In this document: in pieces, positions 26,864 to 38,169 of the stretch | Position numbering within the stretch: the first letter of the stretch is position 1 | Layout: every line of letters begins with the position of its first letter | Source of the DNA: Gambelia wislizenii | Lineage: Eukaryota > Chordata > Lepidosauria > Squamata > Crotaphytidae | Assembly: GCA_030847615.1 (NCBI GenBank) | Contig: JAUMIR010000001.1 | Span: 377,810,687 to 377,874,686 of the forward strand | Direction: 5' to 3' | Length of the DNA: 64,000 bases | The notes under the pieces: model-generated | The model's input: the letters and a program-made list of their open reading frames with translations, nothing else | Database searches by the model: none | What the model was told of the DNA's origin: nothing | Position numbers and translations under genes: made by a program

Positions 26864-29800
26864 ATGACCTGGAACATTGCTGGGTGGCCGACGGCCCGCA
26901 GAGATCCCTGTCCTAATGACTTCCTCACCCAATATGACATTATACTGATCCAGGAAACATGGACTAATAAGGATCTGTTATTAAATGGTTTTCACTCATT
27001 CTCAATTCCGGCAGAGCCAGGGAAAAAGCATGGAAGAGCTAGAGGCATCCTGGGCGTCCTGGTCTCCACCACCCTACGTGCCATAACAAGGCCTCTTTCT
27101 ACTTTTAAAACACATGCCATGGCAGTGCTGATTCAATTTAACCATTGCACTTTGCTGATAATAAATGCCTACATGCCTCCAATGAAGAAGAAATCCCAAA
27201 TCAGAGGCCTGTGGGCTGAATTGGAATCATATACTGCTAATCTCATGTTGCAGAACCCAAATGCATTTGTAATTTTGGGAGGTGATTTGAATGCCAGACT
27301 GGGCCCCAATAATCATACCCTATATGCCCATCACAAATGCCCTCCTCCTGATTTTGAAGACGATGGAACCCACCTCATCCGATGCTCAAAGGACAAGAAA
27401 TCAAACTTTGCAGGACTTTGTCTGGATCAAACAGCATTCAGGCTGAACCTTCAAATCCTAAATGGTGCCCTGAAAAATGACTGCCCAGCTGAATTCACTT
27501 ATCTCTCTGGGTCCAGAATGAGTGCCATTGATTACATAATCATTTCCAGGGACCTTCTTCCCTATGCCAAGGAATTAGAAGTTATGCCCAGATTTGAAAG
27601 TGATCATTTACCAATTCGGCTACAGCTTAGCGACTTCACTCAGGAGACACACACCAGGGAGCGCTATCATCTCTCTGTGACACCATCAGGAAGGACTTAT
27701 CGCCGAGCTAAATGGACCCCCCAACTAAACCAAACAATAAGTGAGGTATTGGCTTCAGACCAACTTCAGCATCTTAGGACTGCCCTGATATCAGCTGAGT
27801 CCCCTGATGAAATCTTGGAAAATTACAATACACTTACCCAAGCTTTACACCAATATCTAATCTGTCAAAATAGCGCACATCAGCGGAAACAACAGCACCA
27901 CTCCAAACCATGGTTTGACAAGGAATGTGTTAATGCTAAAAAAGCCCTCATTGATATTTATCAAGGTTACCTATCTAATAACATTCCAGATGCTGCACAA
28001 ATGCTGCTTCAGCAGAAAAGAGACTACAAAAAGTTGCTGAGGAACAAGAAAAAAGAAGCCATGAAGAATGAGTGGACACAACTTATCCAGGCAGTCAGAT
28101 CCAACAACACAGCTCTATTCTGGCATATTACATCAAGTTCCCAGAGAAATGGGCCAGCTACAGTGGATTGTCACATCCCTCCAGGGATATGGGAGGATCA
28201 CTTTCAAGCACTTTATAAGGACAACTACATTGAAAGTGGATGCACTAGCCAAAATATAGAAAATATCCAAGAGTGGCCACCAGTGACAGCGACAGAGATC
28301 AAGAACCTTGTAGCCCAGCTGAGAATGGGGAAGGCTCCAGGAGAAGACTTAATACCTGCAGAAGCCATTAAAAACAACCTTGAATTTTGGGCCCCTATCC
28401 TGGCCTCACTTTTCACCTGTATCGACAAATATGGTCGAGCACCCAAGGATTGGGGTCTTGCAATCATCGTCCCCATATATAAAAAAGGAAGCAAGGATGA
28501 TCCTGTCAACTACAGACCAATTAGTCTCCTCAGTACAATCAGCAAACTCTATGCAAGACACTTACAGTGGAAATTTCAGACCTGGTTGGAACAAGAAAAC
28601 ATACTTGCAGAAGAACAAGCTGGCTTTAGGGAAGGCCGCTCCACCATAGATCAGTGCCTTGTACTCCACCACCTTATTGAAAAATACTCCACCTGCAGCA
28701 CAGTTTCTCTCTATGCTGCCTTCATAGACTTTAAAGCAGCTTTTGACTCTATACCCCGAACCAAACTGTGGAAAAAACTGGAGGCTTCTTCGATCGACCG
28801 ACGTTTACTCCATCTAATTCGTATGCTGCATGAAGGGACCTCATTAAAAGTAAGATGTAACCCCCAGGGACATCTCACCAATGACATTGTCACTGAGAAG
28901 GGTGTCAAGCAAGGTTGCATTCTAGCTCCACTCCTGTTTAACTTCTACATTAATGATTTGGTGGATCACCTCAACAACACTAACTTCCACCCCCCAAAAT
29001 TAAAGGGAAGGCATATTTCAACGCTGCTTTATGCGGATGATGCAGCAGTACTTTCAAGATCTCCCATTGGACTAAAAAGAGCCCTAAGAGCACTAACATA
29101 TTGTTGCCGAGTGGAACAGCTAGAACTCAACTATCAAAAAACTAAAATCATGGCATTCGCTAAAAGGCCTAAGAACTACAACTGGAATATAGATGGCCAC
29201 AAGATTGAACAGGTCTCTTGCTTCAAATACCTGGGGGTAATTTTTCAAGCCACTGGTAGTAGGAAAGCGCATGGAGAGTATGCTGCTTGCAATGCACAGA
29301 GGAGCACAACAACCATTCTCAAATTTCTTAAGACAAGAGGAGGCCACTACTTACCTGCAGCGCTCAAACTTTTTGAAGCCAAACCAGTAGCACAACTGCT
29401 TTATGGATCCCAATTGGGACCCTTCCCCAACCCTGCTCCATTAGAACTTGTCCAATCCAAATTCTTAAGATCAGCTTTCCAAACTCCAAAATGTGTCTCT
29501 AACGCAGCTCTGAGACTGGAGTCAGGATTTATGAAAATGGAGGCCAGAGTGTGGGTGACCATACTCAACTACTGGCTCAGAATATCCCTCTTTCCCACTG
29601 GCCTTGCTCCACTAACCTTAAGTGATGATTTCCAATCCAGCTGGAAACAGACAGTGATGACTAAAATCTCAATGCTGGGCCTTTCCCCAGTTCTTCTGCT
29701 AAGCCTGGGATATGATAGGGCAAAAGCTACTATCAAACAACGGGTAGCAGATATAGAGCGACAACTGGACATAGCCAGTACTTCATTGCTAGTGACTCCA

Positions 29801-30186
29801 ATAGATATCTGGCCTCACCTTTGGCATACTTAGCAACACTTGAAATACCTAAACATCGAAGGGCCTTTACTCTTGCACGGTGTCATGCCCTCCCTTCAGC
29901 TGTCCTTGAAGGCCGATACAAGAAGATCCCCTTCTCAGACAGACTGTGCCCCTGCAACTCAGGCCAAATAGAAACAACAGAGCATGTATTACTCCAGTGC
30001 TCATACTACAGGGACATACGTCTCAGACTTATTTCACCCCTGTTGCATAAATATCAAGGGCACACTGGACAATTCTACATAAACTTGTTGCTTTCAGACA
30101 CCAACCCAGGAACAACTTATAATGTTGCCAGATTCTGCGCAGCTGCGGTTAAAATTCGTCAGACAATGTCCTCAGCAGTAGAATAG
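26864..30186 (+). pseudogene. LINE ORF2 (endonuclease/reverse transcriptase), nearly intact
   Basis: The first ATG is at 26864, giving MTWNIAGW, the first endonuclease motif. The frame is open for 989 residues to 29833. The endonuclease shows IQETW, GGDLNARLG and ESDHLPI. The reverse transcriptase shows GKAPGEDLIP, NYRPISLLS, AGFREGRST, DFKAAFD, GVKQGC and the active site YADD (723-726). Homology continues in another frame at 29821-30186, with CPC...EHVLLQC, a Cys/His-rich tail typical of this LINE group. One frameshift near 29805-29820 thus separates off the last 120 or so residues. No RNase H domain is seen. Confidence 0.9.
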
Positions 30187-30330
30187 TGTCAACCTATTCT
30201 TGTTATCTTGTTATACTTGTTATACTGGAGCTAACATTTTAAATACTGCTTTTAGCCTGTTTTTATTCTGTGATCTTACCTTTATTCTGTATCCCCTTTT
30301 TACCTGTGCTGGTCTATGACCGTAATAAAG

Positions 30331-30563
30331 ATTCTCCTCCTCTTTTCTTGTCAAATTCTTTGCTAATATTACTGTTTTTTCTTTATTTATTTTGATACCT
30401 GATGCCTTTCCAAATTCTTCTAATATTTCTTGCAACTTTCTTATCGATCTTACAGGATCCTCTAAAGATATAGCCAAATTGTAAGCAAATGCACAGATCT
30501 TAAAAGTATTCTTTTTTTATCTTTACTCCTTGTATCTTTTGTTCTCCTCTAATGATCCTACAC
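30331..30563 (-). pseudogene. L1 copy 2 ORF2, fragment around the reverse transcriptase active site
   Basis: A short L1 segment left between the two insertions. The - strand encodes FAYNLAISLEDPVRSI and FGKASGIKINKEKT. The catalytic FADD reads FAYN, so both Asp residues are lost. The 8-bp hAT target duplication TCCTACAC occupies 30556-30563. Confidence 0.88.
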
Positions 30564-32589
30564 CAGTGATGGGCAACCTTTTGAGCTTGGTGTGTCAAAA
30601 TTGGCCAAAAAACTGAGCATAACTTGGGTGGTGTGTCACTTGGAGGAAAAAACATTATTTTTCGATATTTACTGTTTAAATAACATAAATGTATAATTGT
30701 TATATATAATTGTATTTAATAAACCAAAACCTAATTATTTAACTTACCTGCTTAGTGACTTCTTTGTTCATCAGTCAGTCGGTTTCTTTTGTTGGTCTTG
30801 ATATTATTTAGCTTCTGTGGGGTGCCGTGAACTGAGATAAGTGAGGGGGAGGGGAATTCTTTAACTAACCTGTCTATTAGTGACTTTTTTGTTACTGAAG
30901 CCCCAGAGACTCCTCGGGAAGGCTGGGGAGAGGCTGGGCAGACTCCTGACCACCTGCCCGCTGCCTTCCCCAGCATTTCTGAGGCGGCGGGGAGAGTCCA
31001 GGCAGACTTCCTCCCTCCTGCCACTTTCCCAGGCCTTTCTGAGGTGGCTCCGAGGCTTCAAAGAACCAGAGCCCCTTGTGAAGGCCGGGGAGCGGCCGGG
31101 CAGACTCCTGCCTGCGTGCCAGCCTGCCTGCCACCTTCCCCAGCCTTTTTGAGGTGGCTCCAGAACCACCCTTTTCCGAGGTGGCTCCGGAGACCCTTAG
31201 GAAGGCTGGGGAGAGGCCGGGCAAAGTCCCTCCATCCCACCAGCCCACTGCCTTCCCCAGCCTTTCTGAGGCAGCTCTGGGGCTTCAAAACACCAGAGCC
31301 CCTCGCAAAGGCTGGGGAGTGGCCAGGCAGACTCCCTCCTGCCCACCCGCCAGCTTGCCAGCCCGCCTGCCACCTTCCCCAGCCTTTCTAAGGCGGCTCC
31401 ATGGCTTTGAAGCCCAGGAGCCCCTCGGGAAGGCCAAGGAGAGACCAGGCAGACTCCTACCCGCCAGCCCACCCGCAGCCTTCCCTGGCCTTTCTGAGGC
31501 AGCTCCATGGCTTCGAAGCCCCAGAGCCCCTCAGGGAGGCCAGGGAGAGGCCGGGCAGAGTCCCACCCACCCGCCAGCCCACCAGCTGCCTTCCCCAGCC
31601 TTTCTGAGGCGGCTCTGGGGCTTTGAAGCCCAAGAGCCCCTCGGGAAGGCCAGGGAGAGGATGGGCAGACTCCCACCAGCCCACCTGCTGTCTTCCCTGG
31701 CCTTTCCGAGGTGGCTCCAGGGCTTTGAAGCCCCGAAGCCCCTCGGGAAGGCTGGGGAGATGCTGGCCAGACTCCCTCTCCCCCTCCCACCTGCCCATCC
31801 ACCGCCTTCCCCGGCCTTTCCGAGGCGGCTCTGGGGTTTCGAAGCACCAGAGCTCCTCGCGAAGGCCGGGGAGAGGCCGGGAAGACTCCCACCCACCTGC
31901 CAGCCCATCCACCGCCTTCCCTGGCCTTTCTGAGGCAGCTCTGGGGCTTTGAAGCCCTGGAGCCCCTCAGGAAGGCCGGGGAGAGGCCAAGCAGACTCCT
32001 GCCCACCCACCCACCCACACGCACACCGCCTTCCCTGGCCTTTCCCAAGCGGCTCTGGGGCTTCAAAGCCCCGGAGCCCCTCGGGCAGGCCACCTCCCAC
32101 CTGCCCGCCCATCACCTTCCCCGGGGAGCCTCGCTGGTCAGGAGGGGTCTTCTCCGTGACTCAGTCACGGAGTAGTCCCCTCTCTTTCAGCGAGGCTGCA
32201 TGGGGGGATAAAGGATCACTGGCTGGATGGGAGGGCTGGATGGGAGGGCTTTTCTGGATGGGAGGGCTTTCCCCCCTCCAACCCCTCCCCTCCAGCAACC
32301 ATCCACCCTCCCTTCCCAAAGCTGCAATTGCAGCTTTGGGAAGGGATGGTGCTGGCTGGAAAGCCTTCTCCCAGTGGCGACCAGGGCTTTGTAGCCCTGC
32401 CTGCCACTTTCATTCCCTCCCCCCCAACTCCCTAAAATGGTAACCAGGGCTTTGAAACTCTGATCGCCACTTTAGGGAGGGTGCTGAGGTTAAGGGCGGG
32501 AGGGGAGGGGGGAGCGACCTAGCCATGTGTCACCACAGACAGCTACGCGTGTCAGTGGTGACACGCGTGTCATAGGTTCACCATCACCG
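30564..32589. mobile_element. non-autonomous hAT transposon containing a minisatellite
   Basis: A 2026-bp element with imperfect terminal inverted repeats (CAGTGATGGGCAACC at the left; reverse complement of the right end CGGTGATGGTGAACC). It is flanked by the perfect 8-bp duplication TCCTACAC (30556-30563 and 32590-32597). The 8-bp duplication and CAGTG termini are hAT hallmarks. No transposase is present. Most of the interior is a GC-rich tandem array. It inserted into L1 copy 2, whose coding sequence resumes exactly at 32598. Confidence 0.92.
30895..32110. repeat. GC-rich minisatellite, about 110-bp unit, about 10-11 copies
   Basis: The phrase GCCTTTCTGAGGCGGCTC, or close variants, recurs near 31029, 31141, 31257, 31380, 31486, 31597, 31698, 31812, 31921 and 32036 (spacing about 101-123 bp). 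It alternates with CCCCTCGGGAAGGCCGGGGA. Units differ by substitutions and small indels. Long open frames on both strands (up to about 298 codons) come from the repeat and its base composition. Confidence 0.9.
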
Positions 32590-32597
32590 TCCTACAC

Positions 32598-34610
32598 AAT
32601 ACTTCCAGTACCATAATAAACATCAACGGTGAAAGAGGGCATCCTTGTCTTACTCCCTTTTCCACTTTTATTTCTGATGTTTTCTGCCCGTTTATTATTA
32701 TTTGAGCTGTTTGATGTTTGTACAGTGCTTCAACCCCATTTATAAAATTGTCGCCCAAATCCAGTTTATTCATTACTTCAATTATATATGCCCATTTAAC
32801 GCTGTCAAAAGCCTTTTCGGCATCTAAAAAAATTAAGGCTAGTTTTGTCTCCGGATGTTTATCAAAGTATTCTATAAGATTTACGATTCTCCTGCTATTT
32901 ATTCTTAAATGTATTTTTGGCAAAAATCCTGTTTGGTCCTCATTAATCCAATCATTTAATATATTTTTCAACCTTTCAGCCAGAATTGTTGTAAAGATCT
33001 TGTAATCTGCATTTAACAACGCAATGGGCCTATAGTTTTTCATTTCTTCAGCTTCTCTATTTTCTTTCAAAATTAAAGCAATATTTGCATTCTTCCATGA
33101 TAGTGGTATATCACCTTTTGATATTATGTTGTTAAATGTTTTCCGTAAGGGTTCTTTCAATTCTGCTTCAAATATTTTATAATAACTAGCTGGAAAACCA
33201 TCAGGTCCTGGGGTTTTCCCATTCTTTAGTCCTCTTATAGCTTCCTCTACTTCTATTATTATTATGCTCTTATTCAATTCTTCTTTTTGATTTTTGTTTA
33301 TTTTTGATATCCGTTGCTTATCCAAGTACTGTCTTATCTTTTCTTCCTCCCCTATGTTTAATGGTGCTTCTTTGAACAATCCTTTATAAAATTCTTGAAA
33401 TTCTTTTCTTCTCTTCTCTTGATTAGTCACTATCTTTCCTTTTGCCTTTATTTTCAATATTTGTTGTTTATCTAACTCTTTTCTCATTCTATATGGTAAC
33501 CATTTACCAACTTTATTTCCATTTTTGTAATATCTTTGTTTTGCATATCAAACTTTTTTCTCAATTTCTTGTGCTGTTTCCATTTTTAATTGGCCTCTCA
33601 AAATTTCTAACGTTTTAATTATTCCCTTATTAGTCGGGTCTTCTTTTAGTTCTGATTCTTTTTTGTTGTAAAGCAGCTTGTAAATTTTGTTGTTTTTCTC
33701 TTATCTTTTTGTTCAATTCACAATTTATTTGCATACATACACCTCTGACCACAGCCTTACTTACATCCCAAATATTATGTAAAGCTACTTCATCATCTTT
33801 ATTTTCTTTAAAATAGTTTTTTAAAGTTTCTCTTATTCTATTTTGCACCTTTTCATCCTGTATCGTGCTTTCCCTAAGCCTCCAACTATAATTTCTTTCA
33901 TGGCTTTTAAACATCAATTTTATCAGGCTGTGGTCAGAGACTGTTCTTGGCATAATCTCCATTGACTTAACACTACCCGCAATGCTTTTTGATATTAGGA
34001 ACATATCTATACGCGAAAAAGATTTATGTCTATCTGAGAAATATGTAAAGCCTTTTGTATCACCATATAAATGTCTCCAAACTTCTATTAATGACAAATT
34101 ATCCATAAGACCTAGAAAAGATTTGGGTAATTTCCCTTGTTTATCTTTTTTTTTTTTTGAGGTCCTGTCTTTAAGAGGGTCCAAGACCCCATTCCAATCC
34201 CCGAGACATATTAGATTATCATAATCTATTTCCAATATGTTATGCATTAAATTTTGATAAAATTTGTCTTTCTGTTCTGATGGCGCATATATTCCTAATA
34301 TCAAAGTTTTTTTGCCCATTAGTGTTACTTCCACTGCAATATATCTCCCCTTCATGTCTTTTATTATTTCTTTTGCAGCCCAACTTGTCTTTACGTATAA
34401 TACAATTCCTTTTTTCTTTTTATTAATTGAATTTATGAATGTTTGTCCTAATTTTCTGTTTCTTAATAGATTTTGATTTTCCCCCCTTTATATGCATTTC
34501 CTGAATGCATATCACACCTGCTTTCATTTTCTAAAGTTGATGAAATATCTGTCTTCTTTTGTGTGGGGAATTCATCCCTCTATGAAATTAATTTAATGTC
34601 CATTCCTTTC
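32598..34610 (-). pseudogene. L1 copy 2 ORF2, endonuclease and reverse transcriptase half
   Basis: Read right to left: an N-terminal endonuclease beginning near 34600 with NSPHKRR, then LGIYAPSEQ, LGDWNGVLDP, TYFSDRHKSFSRIDMF and VSDHSL (34355-33630). A linker follows, then the reverse transcriptase (33487-32598) with GLKNGKTPGPDGFP, YRPIALLNADYKIF, DQTGFLPK, LDAEKAFDSVKW and GVRQGCPLSP. Stops near 34490-34560 and frame changes near 33490-33640 break it. Confidence 0.9.
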
Positions 34611-34644
34611 CTTAATTTATATCTGTTTTGATTTATTCTATTTA

Positions 34645-34891
34645 CTTTAATCTTCCTCAACTATATCTAAACTTCCTATCTCTTCTTGTTCTTCATTTTC
34701 TCCTTCATCTTCCTCTTCTGAATCTAATAATTCTCCTTCTTCATCTTGTTCTCCTTCATCCGCCTCTGTCTCCTCTTCCTCTCTGAATCTATTTTCCATG
34801 CCAATCTTTTCCTCCATTTCCTTATTTCCTCTCATATTCTCAATTTCTCCTTCCTGTTCCTCACTCAATCTTTCACCCTTTCCCTTCAAAG
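34645..34891 (-). pseudogene. L1 copy 2 ORF1, acidic C-terminal tail
   Basis: An acidic Glu/Asp-rich frame (EEEETEADEGEQDEEGEL...) ending at the stop near 34647, equivalent to the tail at 1500-1650 of copy 1. The open frame continues to 34964, but the target duplication shows that everything beyond 34891 is flanking DNA. Confidence 0.8.
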
Positions 34892-34905
34892 AAAGCAATA
34901 TCTTC
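34892..34905. repeat. right target-site duplication of L1 copy 2
   Basis: Exact second copy of AAAGCAATATCTTC. Confidence 0.92.
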
Positions 34906-35578
34906 CAGAACCTTGCCAGCACCCTGTCTCCCTCAGTACCTGTTGCCTGAGGTGGCTGCCTCAATCTGCTTCATATTAGATTTGTCTCAGTACATGGGCT
35001 GCAATGAGAATTCCTTAATTCATCACTCACAAGGCCATAATAATTTAATTGGGATTAACGAAAATGTCACAAAATCATGAATAAGCTTTTGAGTAGAGCT
35101 ATGCAACTGCTTCAGCCAAAACTGAGCACTGAAGCAAATTGGGCTAATTTGAACTGATTTATAAGCAAGACCCATAGGGTAGGAACAAAAGGGTGATGGC
35201 AGAAGCAGCTCTCAGTCTTCCCTGCTTCCTCTGGCAAGTGGCTTAGGCAGGTCTGCCTGTGGAAGATACAGGGTTCAGAGAGCATAAGGCCATGAGAAGA
35301 AAGTTCCCAGCACCAGCCCAAATCACAAAATGCCTTAAGGGGGAAGAGGGAGATTCATCAGAGGGATCTCACAGACTGGACTGTTGGTAATAATAAATAA
35401 TGTAACATCTCATTCCCTTCCTACTCTATTGTGCTAAGGCAATGAATCCCAGGAGACAGAGAATGCAAGTAGACAGAAGGAAAAAAGCATCATTTGCAAG
35501 TAGTATGTTGATATTATCAGTATCATTATCTTGGGTAAACTTTGAGAGACTTAGCTGTTGGAAGCTCTAGAGAGATAG
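34906..35578. other. no gene or known repeat seen
   Basis: Unique-looking mixed-composition sequence. No supported coding frame. Confidence 0.5.
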
Positions 35579-35580
35579 TA

Positions 35581-35690
35581 CAGGTTGACCCCTGTATCTG
35601 TGGGAAGTATGTTCCAAGAACTCCCCCTCCCCTAGATACTTTAAACCATGCAGAATAGGAAACTCTTATCATTTTCAATGAGACTCCCCG
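35581..35690. mobile_element. Tigger-like MITE, left part only
   Basis: CAGGTTGACCCCTGTATCTG, preceded by TA, matches the left end of Tigger-type MITEs. The body (TATGTTCCAAGAAC..., TTTCAATGAGACT) matches the one at 50211. The right end is missing and the sequence passes into a Harbinger-like fragment. Confidence 0.65.
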
Positions 35691-35945
35691 GGTTACTTGT
35701 TATTTTTTTAGTGTGTGTATGTGCTTTTGTGAACTTTTTTGTGTATATTTTTCTTTTTCTTTTTGATTTTCCTGCGCTCACATCTTCACATGAGAACAGG
35801 TGGGATATCAGTCCGTTAGAGTGCTGTTCATGCCTGGGCTGCATTTGGACAGAAGATAAGGCAAGTCTGATGGGAAGGGTTATTGTGCTTTGACAGTGAT
35901 GGGTTTGGAGATTGTGGGACAGGAACATAATCTCCTCAGTCTGGA
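35691..35945. mobile_element. Harbinger-like MITE fragment
   Basis: From GGGTTACTTGTTATTTTTTT to CATAATCTCC it aligns to 21520-21785, with shared GTGTATGTGCTTTTGTGAAC and TTTGGACAGAAGATAAGG. It lacks the left terminal repeat and part of the right. Confidence 0.7.
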
Positions 35946-38165
35946 TTTGGGGACTATTCTGGACCAGAAACGAATCATGGAATCATGCTCCAAACCAAAT
36001 CAGTTGTCTCATACTTTACTTTCAAGTTGCCCAACCTCTTCGTATTCAGCTGGCTGTTAAGCAAACATGGGGTTGGGGTGGTTGTAGAAAAAGCTGGACA
36101 TATTATTGGCTCAAATGCTGCACTTTTTAAGAGCCTTAACATATTGGGGATGTGGAGTTGTACAGATGTAACTGGATTAACATCACACTAAGCACAAGGC
36201 AGATTGCAAGCACTCAGGGGTGTCTGGACACTGTAAGAACCCCCCCCCCTTTCCATTTCACACATCTAAAATCCAGTAGTTACTTCTGTCACATTAATTC
36301 ACTAGCAAACAGAACAATGAAATGTTCCTAGCAAATGTTGGGAAAGGGTAGAAATTGTACGTTTCCATACCATTACATGTATCTCAAGTACATGAAGCAA
36401 TTGGGTAAGCAGATAAAAATGATTTACTTCTTTTACGATTAGAATATTGACTTTATCCTTAACATTTATTTAAAATGTTCCTGACCTTATAGCTTTGGTT
36501 GTATGAATTTAATCTCATTCTCTGATTTATTACTCAGTTCAACATTGTGAACTTCTGTATCCCTATAAGCCCAAGTGGGTTTTGAAAAGAAAGAAAGGAA
36601 AGGAAAAGCAGCAGTTTAGGATGTGGTTTTAAATGAGCTACAATCCAAGTTTGCAGTGAAGTGATGCCCTCTGCTGGCTTTAATAGTGTAATTTTCAGTA
36701 AATCTTTAAAAGACTATGTTTTATTCTCTTTTTTAAAAATGTCTAAATAGAACTGCCCAACATATTCCAGACTGCTTCATTTAACTGTTCTTTTTTGTTA
36801 TTTGAGCAGATGTCTGTGGTCAAAAGTTTTGCTGATTATTTCTATTTGATATGGGAAAGTTAGCTTCTCACATCTCCACAGTTCCTGGCTATGCTCACCT
36901 CACTATTTTTTCCTTTAGTCTCTCTCCATTGATCTTCCCCTTTCGTCTCTTACCTTTGGAATCCTTCTCTGGATTATACAGTATTTACCTGGACCAGGCT
37001 TCCCCAACCTGGTGTTTTCCAAATGTGTTGCATTACAACTTTTTGGCAGGGAAAGCCCTGGTTAATTCTGTCTTCCCACTTTTAAAATGTTCCAGTTTTT
37101 CTCTTCTCCTCCCGCTTCCCCCTTTGTTCTTACCTGAGTGGCTGCAAACTGAGTTTAAAGTACAAAAGTACAAAATTCAGTAAGAGGGAGAGGAGAGAAG
37201 GGCATGCAGTCTTGCCCTTATCAGTAGACTCAGGCAAAAGCAAACTGTTGCAGCCTCTACTAGCAGATCCTGTTCTGTGTGACCCTATTGTGGTGGGGGA
37301 TGTCTTCTTGTCCCACTACTGTGGCACCAAATGTAGAGACCTTCTGGATGTCCCTGTGATTCCTGTGTGAGACTTTGTTCTTATAAACCCACCACTGGAC
37401 ACCATCACCTCTGAATCGCTGCTGCCACCACAGGCACCGTGTGTCTGAACTCAGCCGCTCCAATAGCACTAATGTAGTGCTCCCTAAGAACCATCTGTAT
37501 AATAGAAAAATAATTCCTTAAACAGAATTTCAAAATACTCAGTATACAGAAGAGTGTGATTACACAACTTCAGAGCTTAGTTGCTATTGTTACTTATTCA
37601 GCGTATCCAAATCATAACCAGTGCTAACACATCTCACTAATCTTTTCCCTCTCTCTCCACAATCCTAGTTGAATCTAATAACCCCCAGACACAAGCTCCT
37701 TCCCTTCACTGTCTCATTTCTCAACCCACTCTTCTGGCTAATATTCTGGCTAATATATTGACTCATATCTCTCACTGACTAAGGGCTCATCTATGCGACC
37801 CCCCCCCCAATGGACTGATCCTCAGTAAAGACAAGTTGGTAAAGACAAGTCACAGCAGCTGCAACTTGTCTTAATGGTCTTACAGCCCCCATAAACTTTG
37901 CACACCCTCTATTCAAGATGGCTGCGAGTGAATTAATTGCATTTCTAAATCTGCTGACATTGAAGTTTTTTTTTAAAAAACTATTTCCATGGTGTGTATA
38001 AGCAATAGCTTGCCTTTACACAAAAAAGAAAGAAAGAAAAAAGAAAAACCAACACCCTGTTTTATCACCTTAGCGATCTCTTGCTAAGGCAAAAATCCAA
38101 CATGGCAGCAGTGGGTGCTTGCCCTGTTAGCAAGTTCCACCCCTGTGCTCATCCAACCAATCAGC
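35946..38165. other. no gene seen; half of a hAT-type MITE near 36994-37055
   Basis: Mostly AT-rich unique sequence. CCAGGCTTCCCCAACCTGGT followed by TCCAAATGTGTTGCATTACA resembles the left half of a common hAT MITE. A C-run lies at 36240 and a GA-rich tract near 36585. No coding support. Confidence 0.5.
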
Positions 38166-38169
38166 TTCT

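Larger units (their letters stand above)
25220..30330 (+). mobile_element. full-length LINE with two ORFs, Vingi/I-group-like
   Basis: A 5.1-kb + strand non-LTR retrotransposon flanked by a 12-bp duplication. It has a short 5' UTR starting GGAGGAGGGGCAAGATGGCG, an ORF1, an ORF2 with endonuclease, reverse transcriptase and a C-terminal Cys/His region but no RNase H, and a short 3' UTR ending GTAATAAAG without a long A tail. Only one frameshift per ORF is apparent. Assignment to the Vingi clade, known from lizards, is from memory of family features and is not certain; it is clearly not L1, CR1 or the RTE family elsewhere in this window. Confidence 0.85.
23144..34891 (-). mobile_element. L1 LINE, copy 2 (- strand), split by a LINE and a hAT element
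   Basis: A 5'-truncated L1 read right to left: ORF1 acidic tail (34645-34891), ORF2 start near 34600, endonuclease, reverse transcriptase, C-terminal region and an AT-rich 3' end with an A-run at 23144-23150. It is bounded by a perfect 14-bp duplication. Two later insertions lie inside ORF2: a + strand LINE (25220-30330) and a hAT element (30564-32589). Without them the L1 is about 4.6 kb. Stops, frameshifts and loss of the FADD active site show it is inactive. Confidence 0.93.

Noticed and set aside
31197..32093. 298-codon and other long open frames in the GC-rich array as a repeat protein gene
   Set aside because: They follow the minisatellite unit inside a hAT element and are open on both strands at once.
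34892..34964. N-terminal extension of the L1 copy 2 ORF1 frame
   Set aside because: The 14-bp target duplication shows this part is flanking DNA, so the open frame across the junction is chance.
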